Position numbers and translations under genes: made by a program. A stretch of 64,000 bases of DNA. Source: Glandiceps talaboti (Eukaryota > Hemichordata > Enteropneusta > Spengelidae). Positions 28,172-39,732 of this stretch are shown piece after piece. A model generated the notes under the pieces. It had not been told where the DNA came from. It worked only from the letters and a program-made list of their open reading frames with translations, and ran no database searches. The stretch covers positions 1,754,501-1,818,500 of the forward strand of contig NC_135549.1 of NCBI RefSeq assembly GCF_964340395.1. The letters are read 5' to 3'. Position 1 is the stretch's first letter; each line of letters opens with the position of its first letter.

Positions 28172-31100
28172 TCACGTTGGTGTCACATAAGTGGCTTCCA
28201 CACTTCCGTTCGTCTCATCTGCAGTAGCAGGAACACTACTGAATGCGGAGATAAAGATATTTATAATAGTGACAAATACAGTACAGTTTTCGCCTAAGCT
28301 CTCGCCTCAATTCGCGTTCGCATCGCTTCAGCTTCGCTTTCGCTTCGCCTCAATCTCAAGTTTACGGGAGTTCGCTTCAATTAAACATCGCTTTCACTTC
28401 GCTTCCTTTTCGCGTTGAGTTCGCATTCGCATCGCACCCCATTCGCATCGCGTCAACTTTGTTTCTGAATCGCATTGTGTGGAACATGCGCTATTATACC
28501 CACATATTTGCATGATAAAGGATTTGAAACGAAAAGTATAGATCATTACGGCTACTAAAATTATGCGGGGTTGTACTTTACTTTTCTGTCTACGGCACGA
28601 TAACCCTTTTGGTTAAATTTGCGTTAATAAATCAGGGCATGCCTTTTGACGCTCCGCTCGCCTACCGCTCGCGCAAATTAAAATCCACGAGAGCGATTTT
28701 CCACTCGCGTGGGCCTCAAACAACCTGTACAACAGCCTGATGTTATTTTATATCATTTTTCAATATGTGGTTACCATAAAAATCAACGTTTATTCGGTAA
28801 AATTACGTGGTGGGAGCGTGGAACACTTCCGTGTTCATAATCGTCGATCTCCAGCTGAAGTCAGCGCTGTCATTCATGACCTATTTATGTATCTGAAATT
28901 TGCATTGTACTACCCTTATATGGGAAAAATAGTGACGTATTCGAAGCGGGACATGCATGATGTCATGGCATATCATGAATATTGATCAGCTCAGTATACA
29001 GGGAGATTTCAACTTTCGCATCATTGCAAATTGCGCAATTACGATTGATACGATGACTGTTTGGAGTTCTCGTTTTCAGCAATCCATCGATGAGTTTAGT
29101 TTTAAATTCCGATCGGCCTAGTTTTGTTAGAACGTGGTTTTGGAGACCATCCTACGTGAATGTCTCCTCCGGAACATGAACAACAACTGCGATTTATAGT
29201 TGCTACACAAAGTACATGTCCAGAGTTCCGACAATAGCTTGGCGATGTTTTGGAGTTTTGAAAGAATGACAGTAAAATATTATACGATTGATTATTTTAC
29301 AAAATAAAAATAAAACTAATCTGTCGATATTTCTCGTGCAGTTTTCAGAGAAATTCCCGGGCTTTTATTTCATAATCTCCAACACGCAGTTTCATTGTTT
29401 TTGTCCGATGATCTATTCAACTGCCGACCACGTCTGTTTTACGGTACCTCCATGACTTTATCGACTGCTGTAACATATAAAATATTTGCTCGAATTTTCG
29501 CCTTGTCGTGATTTCTAAAACAAAGTAGGTCTGCTTCTCAGACATGAACGGATCTCGCTACTTTAGTCGGCGACACCGGTCGTCCGTGTGCAGGTACTAG
29601 GTGGGGTTACGTGTGTTATTGTCTCGGATCGAGTGAATGGTTACAAATTAGTCAAATTAGCAAGCAATTTAACGTCGCATTGCAACTTTAAACAGATGAC
29701 AGCATTACGGTCGTTTCGATAAATTGTCAATTTGGTACGTAGTTTGGCGTTTCGCTACATACTGTTGGACGTTTCACTACATTATTAGCCCATTATATAT
29801 TGCGGTGTTCGTGACCTATGAGGAACGTAGGACATCGTAGTGTACCGGGTTTTCTGCAAAGAGGACTTGTGTTTATCACCACTTTATTTTTGCTCACCAC
29901 TGTGCAATTGCTTTTTCTACATTTGTTAACATGTGTATGTTAGTGGTTTGTACAAAGGGATCGTCCCGTTTGTAAAATCGATTTGACTGGTCATTCCATT
30001 TAATTGTTGTGACAGTTGTGGCCGTGTTCACGGCACCGGCCGACCAACTCTAGCGGGGACGATTTGGTAATTGGGGACAATATAACGCACCACCCCCTAA
30101 TAAATCCATGCATAGAACCTATCTCAGAATTTTGAGTTTTAGGTTTGTAATGTGCGTAACAGCTACAGAATTCACGACGGACAGCAGTGAAAACAGATAT
30201 GCAAATACTGTCACACCTTTCACAGTATCGCTTCACCTTCATTGTTGTTTGACGTGAAGCGACCTTCATTGTTTTTTGATGCGATGCGAACATGAAGCGA
30301 AAGCGAAGCGAAATGACTGCGATGCGAATGCCGTCATGAAGCGATTCCAAGTTACGAAGCGAATTGATTGAAGCGATAATGAGGCGATGCGACTGCGAAG
30401 GCGAAGCGAAGCGAACGCGAAAAATGCGACAGCTTAGGCGAAAACTGTACTGTATGATCATCAAGGTGGCACAGTCATTGAATCTATCGGCAATTCTTTG
30501 GTCCTCGACTTTGTTGATGTCAAGACGAATCTTCACAAAGAGTATCACAGCTGTGGTCAGTTGTAGTGTAATGGATAGTATCAGCAAGGTAACCACTAAA
30601 ACAAAGAAATCTGGCGTCAATCCCATCCAGTGGTGTTGTAGAATTAATTTCAAATGCGATGCATTGGCTGATATCAACGCTAAATCAAACAGTGCTTGGG
30701 TGATGGTCTTTTTACCGGCATACGTATTGGCATCAAAGGCATCTTTCACTGTCGGAGGAACGTCACTATGTTTGGATGAAGCTTGCGAGTGGGCTTCGCT
30801 TGTTTCGGATACATTCTTTAGAAAGGAAGAAAGTGGAAAAAAAACATTGTAATTTGAGAACTAAATTGTAAGCGCGACTTTCACCAAAGTCTGAATAAAG
30901 GAGCAAGGTACATCACATATACATCTCATGTGCAAGGTCTATACTATAACCTTGGTAGTGTGAGTTTACATGTACGTTTTGAAGACATTGTAAAGAAAAG
31001 TAACCATTTGAACAGTAAGCTTACTCCTCGCCATACGGAGTTGGTTGGCAATTATGAACATGTTATAATATCATTTTCATATCGACGCCCGGATGTAAAG

Positions 31101-32083
31101 AATTTGCACCACGTCATTGATCGATTGTAATATAATAATAGAACAAATGACATACTGATAGAACAAATATTTGATGGAATAATTCAGACTATTTGGTATA
31201 ACTTTTAAACTTTATTAACACTGGAAGATGAAGAAAGTGTGGATTGACGTATAGGAATTTCTGAAGAACAAGATAACCGTAACAAGATACAACATGTCGC
31301 TCCGCCCTCATCTGCTTTCTTTTATTTGAGAGGAATAGAACAATGGACGACGGCGCCAAGACATGACGTATGTGACAATCAAAGACAGGTTGTACTCGGT
31401 AATTCTGATATCTTTTATATAATAATTCTCACCCTGCTATCAAGAGACTCACTCGGAAACATATAGACTACTAATATTGAGACGTAACATAACAATATCA
31501 CAGGGTTCACATACGTCGTTTGAAGTGCCGCCATTTATCCAGTACAAACTTCATAACATAGCAATATCACACACGTCGTTTGAAGTGTCTTACTGGTACA
31601 AACGTTATGTTACAGTTAACGAGACACTATGTGATACATGTTGTTTGACCAACCTGACACGTTCACCTCGGATTGAACCTTATCACAAGTATTTGTCTGT
31701 CAACAAGTGTGCCACCAAATACAAATAATGTTTTTCTCACACATCACAGGGACACGTAGTATTGCTTAGATTGCTGTTATCCTAAGGAAAGTATCACACA
31801 AGTCCTACTACAAATGTATTATACACTCTATGCTATATTAGTGATTTTTATAGATACAGGTACGGGACATATAGACAAGTCACAGCATTAATATATTTGG
31901 AGCTTGTAGACAACAAGCTAAGAAATAATGCGTGTCCCTGTGGCGTTGGCTGTCCTTCGTATATATTCAATACTTCGTACTTACATCTTCTTCACTTCGC
32001 ATATCGATTAGTGCGATGTCTGGGCTTGCAGGGTTCTCTTCGACACCTCTCTCACTGCGGTCACCTTCCCCACTACCTGCCAT
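28172..32083 (-). pseudogene. Ninjurin-like locus 5, interrupted by a DNA transposon
   Basis: Exon 1 is 31985-32083 (33 codons, MAGSGEGDRSERG to MRSEED, donor GTAAGT). Exon 2 starts at 30815 (NVSETSEAHSQ) and runs through FDANTYAGKKTITQ, LISANASHLKLIL, the first membrane helix and KIRLDINK. In the second helix, after DCATLMI, it meets a transposon at 30452. The rest of the exon (VTIINIFISAFSSV to stop) lies beyond the element at 28172-28276. Counting the TA target once, the two pieces total 468 bases, a multiple of three, with no other lesion. The uninterrupted gene would give 188 residues. As it stands, translation continues into element sequence to a stop at 30000. It is a near-duplicate of locus 6. 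The insertion looks recent and may be polymorphic. Confidence 0.85.
28279..30452. mobile_element. pogo/Tigger-like non-autonomous DNA transposon, 2174 bp
   Basis: The termini are inverted repeats of about 27 bp with one mismatch, starting CAGTACAGTTTTCGCC. They are flanked by a TA duplication (28277-28278 and 30453-30454). The empty site is seen in paralogous locus 6 at about 35075. CAGT ends, TA target and subterminal clusters of GCGAAG/TTCGCATCGC-type motifs resemble pogo/Tigger elements (Tc1/mariner superfamily). No transposase-like protein is readable inside, so mobility would need a helper. The only open frames are short and unrecognised. Confidence 0.85.
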
Positions 32084-32503
32084 TTCAGATATATTTCTTT
32101 AATATTCGTGATTAAACTGGAAAATGAAATAAATAAAATAATGTATATGTGTGTTAATGTTTATCGTTTACAAATAGAAGGTCATAGTGTGACTAAGAAG
32201 TGGCGTTGGACGCACAAACAACGAACGTCCTTGGAAGCTTCCAAGTGTACACGACTCGTAACTACGGAATTCTAATATTTAAAACAATGATAATTACGGA
32301 TGTCATTAATAATCAGTCTCCGCCAAGAAAACAAAGTTCCTATTTTAAGACTGTCATCTTCGACTGATTGATATACCAAGTTCAATTCTGGTCCCATGTA
32401 ATGCAATAAATCGATGGTTGTGATTCCTAAAATAGACATGATAAAGTTTCGACCCTGAATAGTTTTATGAAATGACGTCATTTTCATAAAATGAGTGTCT
32501 GCA

Positions 32504-32656
32504 TACACACACACACACATACATACATACATACATACATACATACATACATACATACATACATACATACACACATACATACATACATACATACACACAC
32601 ATATGTATACACACATATACACACATATATGTATACACACATATACACACACATAT

Positions 32657-32733
<77 letters not shown>
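32504..32733. repeat. Compound (ATAC)n/(CA)n/(TA)n microsatellite
   Basis: ATAC tetranucleotides give way to ATACAC and CA units, and finally about 30 TA units. Confidence 0.97.
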
Positions 32734-32736
<3 letters not shown>

Positions 32737-32886
32737 TTGGTAGTACTGGAACTCTTTCTTGGTTGTAACTCGGAGTTTCACGCATTGTGCGATCATCAGA
32801 CAATATATATATATATAGTTTTGGTAGTACTGGAACTCTTTCTTGGTTGTAACTCGGAGTTTCACGCATTGTGCGATCATCAGACA
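32734..32886 (-). repeat. 84-bp direct repeat with hammerhead-like core
   Basis: Two near-identical copies, 84 bp apart and separated by TA repeats. On the minus strand each contains CTGATGA, then CGCA-CAA-TGCG, then GAAA, then ACT-CCG-AGT, in the order of a type I hammerhead ribozyme. UUGU/ACAA (copy 1) could close stem I. The base pair next to the core in stem II would be U-U rather than G-C, which weakens the case. This could equally be part of a dispersed repeat without ribozyme activity. Confidence 0.45.
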
Positions 32887-33019
32887 TATATATATATTGT
32901 GTTAAAACCGTACAAGGTGTCGTTGGAAACCATTCTAGATTCGTGAATGAATATTCTGCAATCTGTTGAAAATATTGAAGTCATATGGAATTATATATAT
33001 ATATGCGTTATATACTTAC

Positions 33020-33170
33020 CAATATTATGACGTCGTTGTAGAGAAATCTCAATATCTAACACTGTATATGTACATGGAATAAACAATAACGCCAAAATCG
33101 ATGTCCGCAATACGTTACTTTCTGAATGGATTTTACTTACTGATGACTTGTGGTGGAACACTCTCACTAT
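33020..33170 (-). other. Predicted noncoding exon 1 (5'UTR) of ninjurin locus 5
   Basis: A strong donor (GTAAGT) lies immediately after 33020 on the minus strand. A matching acceptor (ATTTCATTTTCCAG) lies 30-40 bases upstream of the ATG at 32083. The 5' edge is set only by the expected distance from the TATA box. Locus 6 has the same arrangement. Confidence 0.5.
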
Positions 33171-33196
33171 ACTAGGGTAGCCGAGGTGACAAATCA

Positions 33197-33204
33197 TTTA
33201 TATA
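33197..33204 (-). promoter_or_regulatory. TATA box of ninjurin locus 5
   Basis: TATATAAA on the minus strand, in a context (CCCAGCATGC, TGTAACC, TATATAAA) almost identical to that at 37153 upstream of locus 6. Conservation across the duplication supports a core promoter. Confidence 0.6.
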
Positions 33205-33258
33205 GGTTACAATGCATGCTGGGTAATATCAAATGTTAGCTACATATACGTCACACCT

Positions 33259-33268
33259 GGGAAATTCC
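33259..33268. promoter_or_regulatory. NF-kB/Rel-type site upstream of locus 5
   Basis: GGGAAATTCC fits the GGGRNNYYCC consensus and sits about 55 bp upstream of the TATA box. Equivalent sites occur upstream of locus 6. Binding is inferred. Confidence 0.45.
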
Positions 33269-34989
33269 AGCTTATGAGTATTCCCAAAGAGTAAACTGAC
33301 ATACTATACCATAAATAGCACATCGATACTTTCGTCACCGGAAGTAACCCTTTGTGTACGTGTCTAGTCGCACACGCTACACAATAACTATAACTGTACA
33401 ACATCGACATGTAATGATGACAAGTAGAACTTGTCACAAATAGACCTGTGGAGAATAACGTCATCTATTTACTGTAACTTAACACTGGCCTGCCTACAGG
33501 ACACTGAACTAAACCCAGTCCATACCGTGCACATCGATACACATATCTATACATGTATTAACAATGGTAAATAAAACTACTGCAAAAATTAGTTCAGAAA
33601 CTATACGACGTGTCCGAGTTACAGTATATTTCTCAGAAAATTCACCCAGGACAAATATAGATATAAGCACTTCCTTCTCCAGGAAGTTAAGGTGGGAGTG
33701 GGGTGGAAAACTGGACTAATAGTTTAAATTGGGCATTAGAAAGTTGCAAAACTACACGTATATGTCCACGTTATAGTAAACTCATTTTGGTGAAGGTGGT
33801 GTGTACAATTAGCTATATAGGCTAAGCAAACAAAATGTATGACAAGGCTGAAGAGATCAGGTAAACAGGTTTTACTTGTGACGTGACAGCATACACGTCC
33901 ATCCCGCTGAAATTTACAGCCACCTGATACATACAGGTCATTGCGTTCCAAGGACTACGGCCCAATGTGCAACAGATTATAAAACTACAAACAAAAATAC
34001 AAAACATGAGCGTTTACAGATCAGGTTTTTGTAGGTGATTTATTAATTATCACTTTTCTTCTCGAAAATTTTGAAAACAAATGTCCATAGGTTACATATG
34101 GGCGTAATTGTGGTCACTTGGGTGCCGCTAGCTCCTTCAATGTTATTGCCTGATATCACTAACTCTCAAAGAAAACTCTTGTGAACAATTTTTTGTTACC
34201 AACTCCTTAAGCAAAGATACATAACCAAATGTGACATGTATGAGTACAAACTGTGTTTTACTGTAATTATGTGGCCCAGGTTTACCTTCCAATTCAGAAG
34301 TATTGGTACGTAACAGTATAAGCTTGGCGTTCTATGGGATGTTAGTTCAATTACTCTCAGCCATAATTTATCCTCAGTGTCGACATGAATATAGGCAAAC
34401 GACCACATTCCCCAACTACCGCCTTATTGGTTGCACTTCGTGGAAGACCTAAAAATATCCATTTCCTCTGTACGTTGTCAACTTTGCAAAATATTGATAA
34501 CCCCGAATAGGGTAATATAAGTAGAATCATAATATGAATACCTGGTAAAAGCGTCAAAGTGCTTTATTCGCTGAAATATGAAATAAGTACAGTTTCAATG
34601 TGAAACAAAGGTAACTCCTAAAACATATAGTTACACAGATGTTTCCCTATACATGTGGAATGTTCCTAGGTTTCCTTATTTATATTTCAAATAGTAATAC
34701 TATATACATGCCGATATCAATGAATAATGTAACACGATTGGAACTATCTCATTCTATCGTATCACACTGTATTGTTATCCCTTCACGTTGCTATATTGTC
34801 GGTGAAGTTATTTTCGCAGACACACTTTGATTTCTTCTCTGCGAATAAAGTACATATATACAATGTACATCTACTAGAAATGTAAAGACCTTCGACGAAC
34901 TGTTTGAACCCTGTTTATTGTAATGTAATACAATTCTAACTTTGAACCGTAAACGAACAGTTATTCCAGTCCTAGTTTGTTCCAAGGAC

Positions 34990-35601
34990 TCATGAAGGCG
35001 TACCGCTGGTCTCGTCTGCAGTAGCAGGGACACTACTGAATGCGGAGACAAAAATATTTAGAATAGTGACAAATACGATCATCATGGTGGCACAGTCATT
35101 TAACCTATTGGCAATGTTTTGGTCCTCGACTCTGTTGATGTCAAGACGAATCTTCACAAACAGTATCACAGCTGTTGCCAGTTGTAGTGTAATGGATAGT
35201 ACCAGCAAGGTAACCACAAAAACAAAGAAATCTGGCGTCAATCCCATCCAGTGGTGTTGGAAAAGTAATTTCAAATGCGATGCATTGGCTGATATCAACG
35301 CTAAATCAAACAGGGCTTGGGTGACAGTCTTTTTACCAGAGTACGTATTGGCATCAAAGGCACTTTGTATGGTGGAAGAAATATTGCTATGTGTGGACGA
35401 ATCTTTTGAAGGGGTTTCGCTAGTTTCGGATGCATTCTGTAGAAACGAAAATAAAACCAGTGATGCAATGTGAGTAAGGTGCGTAAATCGTTTGTACGAT
35501 TATCCAAAAATCCTGTTTGACGCCAGTGATTTATCACTTTTCATTACAAAGAGAACAATTTAGTTTCTCCTTTATACGAATAAATGACATCTCCATGTAT
35601 C

Positions 35602-35658
<57 letters not shown>

Positions 35659-36237
35659 TGACTATAAACATATTCCCCTTTTGATTTTAATGAAAAGATA
35701 ACAAGGAATGGATGGAATAGTTGTCAAATGAATTTATCAAAATTGCAGGTAATACTGAATACATTTAACTGAATCAGATAAAAACTTGGTACTGTTATCA
35801 ATTAAAAAAACACATTTTGCCAACTAACTCTGCAAATTTTTATGATATTACAAAATATGTGACAGTACGTGTAATTTGAGTGTTTGCCAGAGTGTGAGTA
35901 CAAACTTCATGGTCACGTGACGACATCGATGTCCTATCTTTGATAAGGCATACATGTAAACTAATGGCAATTTGACCGTCAGTCGCCGGGAGTACTGTCA
36001 CATCGGACTGAACCACGTCAACAATTATTGGATGATTACCAATATTTTGAAGCGTTCATATTGCAAAAAGAAAGAGTAACCATGGTAACAGAGAATTAGT
36101 ACGTATTCAGACTATTTTAAACATTACTTCGTACTTACATCGTCTTCACTTCGCATATCGATTAGTGCGATGTCTGGGTTTGCAGGGTTCTCTTCGACAC
36201 CTCTCTCACCGCGACCACCTTCTCCACCACCTGCCAT
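34990..36237 (-). CDS. Ninjurin-like protein, locus 6 (2 coding exons)
   Basis: Predicted 181-residue ninjurin-family protein. Exon 1, 36139-36237 (33 codons), starts MAGGGEGGRGERG and ends IDMRSEDD at a GTAAGT donor. Exon 2, 34990-35436, starts NASETSETPSKDSS after a TTTTCGTTTCTACAG acceptor. The core has FDANTYSGKKTVTQ, ALFDLALISANASHLKLL, a first membrane helix, KIRLDINR, and a second helix ending NIFVSAFSS. Both Lys of the KKT motif and the helix Asp, matching NINJ1 residues needed for polymerisation, are present. It is nearly identical to locus 5 and is the intact member of the pair. A noncoding exon ending at 36967 and a TATA promoter lie upstream. Role in adhesion or membrane rupture is inferred from the family. 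Confidence 0.9.
35603..35656. repeat. (CA)n microsatellite
   Basis: About 27 CA units inside intron 1 of ninjurin locus 6. Confidence 0.97.
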
Positions 36238-36966
36238 TTCAGATATCTCTTTTATTCGTGATTAAGCTGGAAAATGTAAATAAATAAAATGAAATAAAAT
36301 GAAATAAATTTATCGTTTATCATTTACGAATAGTATACCATCATAGTATGAGTAAGAAGTTGTGGGGAATTTACAAACAACGTCCTGGACACTCTTTAAT
36401 AATTGCCACATTTAATGGGGGAAATACCAGTGTAAACAGTTACCTAATACTTTTTTAAAAACCCAGAAAACCCCAATGACAATTATTTATATCAACATTT
36501 TGAGTAATAATCTTTGTCCGTCAAGAAATATCGTCCTTTTCTTCTCTTTCTTTGCTAGATATTACTAATTATACCCAAATTATACCCTCTAAAAAATCGG
36601 GCATATTTAACAATTTCATATATCTGATTCAATCGTGACGAATGTCCATCTCACACAGGCAAAGAGGGAAGTCGTGTAAATAGATACACTGAACGGTTTC
36701 GATCATTGAGTTGGTTATTCGTTTTGGATGACGTCATTACCCTACATAGAAATATGCGATGATAAATGCTTACACACTCAGTCGAATGTTTATCATTGTG
36801 TGGCGTACTAGTAAAGCTGTGCAAGCCATTTTCGAGTTGAAAAAAAAAAAACTTGCTAAATTTGTACATGAACGAAATCAGCGTTTAAAAAAAATACACA
36901 TGGAATCAATGTGCAATCCAACATTGCTGTAATACTATATCACATGTGTAACCTTTACATACTTAC

Positions 36967-37125
36967 CGATGTTTTGGGGTCGTGTAAGTGTACGCCCGGG
37001 ATGTACGTACGCTCGAGCTACGGATGAAATGTTGTACAAAGAAGATGAAAAAAAAATACTCTTTTAGGTTTGTGATGTACGTAGTGCGTTGATTTCTAGT
37101 GACCGATGTCTAAACACTTTGCACT
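36967..37125 (-). other. Predicted noncoding exon 1 (5'UTR) of ninjurin locus 6
   Basis: A GTAAGT donor follows position 36967 on the minus strand. The matching acceptor (TTACATTTTCCAG) precedes the ATG exon at about 36269. The upstream limit is estimated from the TATA box. Confidence 0.5.
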
Positions 37126-37152
37126 TATGAGTAGCCTAGGTAACAAAGTCAC

Positions 37153-37160
37153 TTTATATA
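37153..37160 (-). promoter_or_regulatory. TATA box of ninjurin locus 6
   Basis: TATATAAA on the minus strand in the same conserved context as at locus 5 (CCCAGCACGC, TGTAACC). Confidence 0.6.
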
Positions 37161-37186
37161 GGTTACAGTGCGTGCTGGGTAAAAGC

Positions 37187-37280
37187 AAGGACTGGCTTTT
37201 CTTAGAAGGCGGGGAATTCCGGGTAAAACCATGGTAAGACCAAGGACTAGCTTTCATAAAAGGCGGGGAATTCCGGCCCA
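37187..37280. promoter_or_regulatory. Duplicated segment with two NF-kB/Rel-type sites
   Basis: Two ~54-bp tandem copies each carry GGCGGGGAATTCCGG. The inner GGGGAATTCC (37211-37220 and 37265-37274) is a perfect palindromic Rel consensus. They lie 50 and 105 bp upstream of the locus 6 TATA box. Confidence 0.5.
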
Positions 37281-37965
37281 AATGACACATCACACTGTGG
37301 GAGTAATTAACAGTACAACACTTTCATCACCGGAAACACTGACGTGTACGTGTTTTGTGTACGTGCCTGGTAGCACCTTCCAGACAACACTCAAACATCC
37401 AAAGTAAAGAATACAGCTACAGCAACATTGAAGTAAAAGTAACCACACAACATATAACTGTATCGATGATATGACGTATACTAGTTGGCATGGCTACATT
37501 TATAAAATCTCTAGATGTTGAAAACTCAAAAAACCAAAACACCCTATGCACTTTTTACATCAAGGAGTCAAAAACCACACACGTTCAACCATATTTCACC
37601 TATCCTCCAAACTCTACACCCGTTGCCTGTGTAGCCATATAATGCTAGTGGTATGAGCTTCAGGATACACTACCAACATTACAAAATCCACTTTCCTGAC
37701 ATACAAAGCATGACAAAGCTCCAGTCTACATCAGGTTCTCCAAAGTTACACACTGACGCTCTCCTACATAGGAGATTTCTACTTTCAATACAATTCAAAA
37801 CGAATACAAACGGTACCGCACATTTTCAAACAGCACGCCCGTAGACTATGAAATTCTTTAGTATTGGACATGCGACAATCATCAAATTTGACCACTTTAA
37901 AAGACACCGTATTGGCGTCATTCAAAAGTACTATAGTTCTGGAGTCTGACGTGTTATGATTTTTC

Positions 37966-38007
37966 TTTGGATTAGATTAGATTAGATTAGATTAGATTAG
38001 ATTAGAT
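37966..38007. repeat. (ATTAG)n microsatellite
   Basis: About eight pentanucleotide units. Confidence 0.95.
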
Positions 38008-38264
38008 GAAAAGTGACCCCGATTCCCCATTAGTCTTTATGTTGGGTTCGTTTCTTCATGTGATGGTGAGTTGAATACATATTGTGTGAATTAAGGTTGT
38101 GAAGGCCGAACAGGTCTAGTAAACAAGCAATTGTCACGTGACGACGTACATGTCCTCGTGACCTGAGTCTGATTTTTATCTCATCATTCGCGAGCTGTAC
38201 GTAGTATGTATTTGCACAATGCTGTGTGTGTGCATGTGTGTATTCAAAATCATTTGCTAGATTT

Positions 38265-38557
38265 ATTATAACATAACATAACATAACACAACATAATATA
38301 ACATAACATACAGTAATGCAATAATCTAATCTAATCTAATCTAATCTAATCTAATCTGATACAACATAACATAACATAAAGTAATGTAATGCAATAATCC
38401 AATCCAATCCAATCTAATCCAACATAACATAACATAGCATAACATAACATAGCATAACATAACATAACATAACATAACATAACATAACATAACATAACAT
38501 AACATAACATAACATAACATAACATAACATGACATGACATAACATAACATAACATAG
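38265..38557. repeat. (ACATA)n/(AATCT)n pentanucleotide cluster
   Basis: Alternating blocks of ACATA and TCTAA/TCCAA pentamers. The AATCT block is complementary in type to the ATTAG tract at 37966. Confidence 0.95.
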
Positions 38558-38667
38558 GCTATCTTTGCTGCGTTGGTTCACAAATATTAACAATGCTACT
38601 GTTGACGTAAATGTTCAAATAATATCCCATATCCCATATCATGTGAAACCTGTCTGGTTTAATAGTC

Positions 38668-38792
38668 TTCCCACTCCACAACTCCTGTCGATACCATCAC
38701 TCCACAACTCCTGTCGATACCATCACTCCACAACCCCTGTCGATACCATCACTCCACAACTCCTGTCGATACCCACAACTCCTGTCGATACC
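38668..38792. repeat. 26-bp minisatellite, ~5 copies
   Basis: Units of CTCCACAACTCCTGTCGATA plus ACCATCA, the last copies shortened. Confidence 0.88.
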
Positions 38793-38836
38793 ATAAGCAT
38801 CACACAAATGCAGTATCCTTGGATCAAGTGTATGTA

Positions 38837-39053
38837 CAATCTGATTAAAATCCGATGTGGTGAAAGCGGCTAGATGTCCTTATTTACCTCTATTCATCGT
38901 GTTGTGACGTTTGTTTTGTTCGGAGTGATCGCCGCCTTCCCCCTTCTTGGGAAGGCGGCGATCACTCCGAACAAAACAAACGTCACAACACGATGAATAG
39001 AGGTAAATAAGGACATCTAGCCGCTTTCACCACATCGGATTTTAATCAGATTG
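38837..39053. mobile_element. Perfect palindromic MITE, 105-bp arms, 9-bp TSD
   Basis: Two 105-base arms (38837-38941 and 38949-39053) are exact reverse complements around a 7-base loop. Flanks are the 9-bp direct duplication GTGTATGTA (38828-38836 and 39054-39062). Ends are CAATCTGATTAAAATC and its inverse. The same end sequence occurs at 62342 in the SET-gene intron. Long TIRs with a 9-bp duplication suggest a Mutator-like (MULE) MITE. Perfect arms suggest very recent insertion or copy correction. Confidence 0.85.
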
Positions 39054-39629
39054 GTGTATGTATAACTCTAGATTTCCATATCAAACCTTATCTACGATCA
39101 GACTCATACTATAGTATACGAGAGAGGTATTTGTAAAGAGCATGCGCAAAGAGATTGCTCGTCGAGACTATAGTTTATGTAGGATTTATTTATATCAATG
39201 GATGTGTTATTGAAAAGTTGAATATTAATCCCAGGAGCGAATTTTTTGTTAGACTTCCACCACCACCGGCTAAACACGATTAAAATAATTTCAACACGAA
39301 ACAACACTATCGACCCCTAAAAACGGGAAAGCTACAGTGTTCCAATTATAAAAATTTAATCGAATAAAACTTCTTGATAGTCACAGTGATATAAATGTAC
39401 ATTTAAATCAATTATCATATTGATCACGTTACTAGAAAAGATCAGACAGGAATGGCGGCCATTGTGGTATGAAATATTTACATAAATGACGGCGATTCTA
39501 AATTCGTTTGGCGTTCATGTACACATTCATTCTAGTAAATATACAAAGTTTATCTAAAAAATTTACATTATACAATTAATGTAATAATTGATGAAATGTC
39601 CTAGACTATAGGGCTACATCTTAGACTGT

Positions 39630-39732
39630 AAGATACGTCGTGTCACCCCGGCCTCACCGGCCTTCTCTCTCTCAAGAGGGGTTTTCCAATGTGTGAGGAC
39701 GCCCCGTCACGGAGTACCTACAGACTCGGCTG
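39630..39732. repeat. GC-rich ~100-bp dispersed repeat, copy 2
   Basis: Shares AGACTGTAAGA, CTCACCGG, ATGTGTGAGG and CGTCACGG blocks with 515-625 in the same order. The copies are diverged. Confidence 0.5.

Larger units (their letters stand above)
32084..34989. other. 5' flank of ninjurin locus 5 and intergenic
   Basis: The stretch holds the predicted 5'UTR exon and promoter of locus 5, a microsatellite cluster and an 84-bp duplicated segment, all listed separately. The segment 33480-34900 shows nothing recognisable. A tttatt at 34914-34919 reads AATAAA on the minus strand about 70 bases after the stop of locus 6, a good poly(A) signal candidate. Confidence 0.5.

Noticed and set aside
28740-28985. 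Possible transposase fragment inside the pogo-like element
   Set aside because: The 81 residues show no DDE, HTH or CENP-B-type pattern. The element appears non-autonomous.
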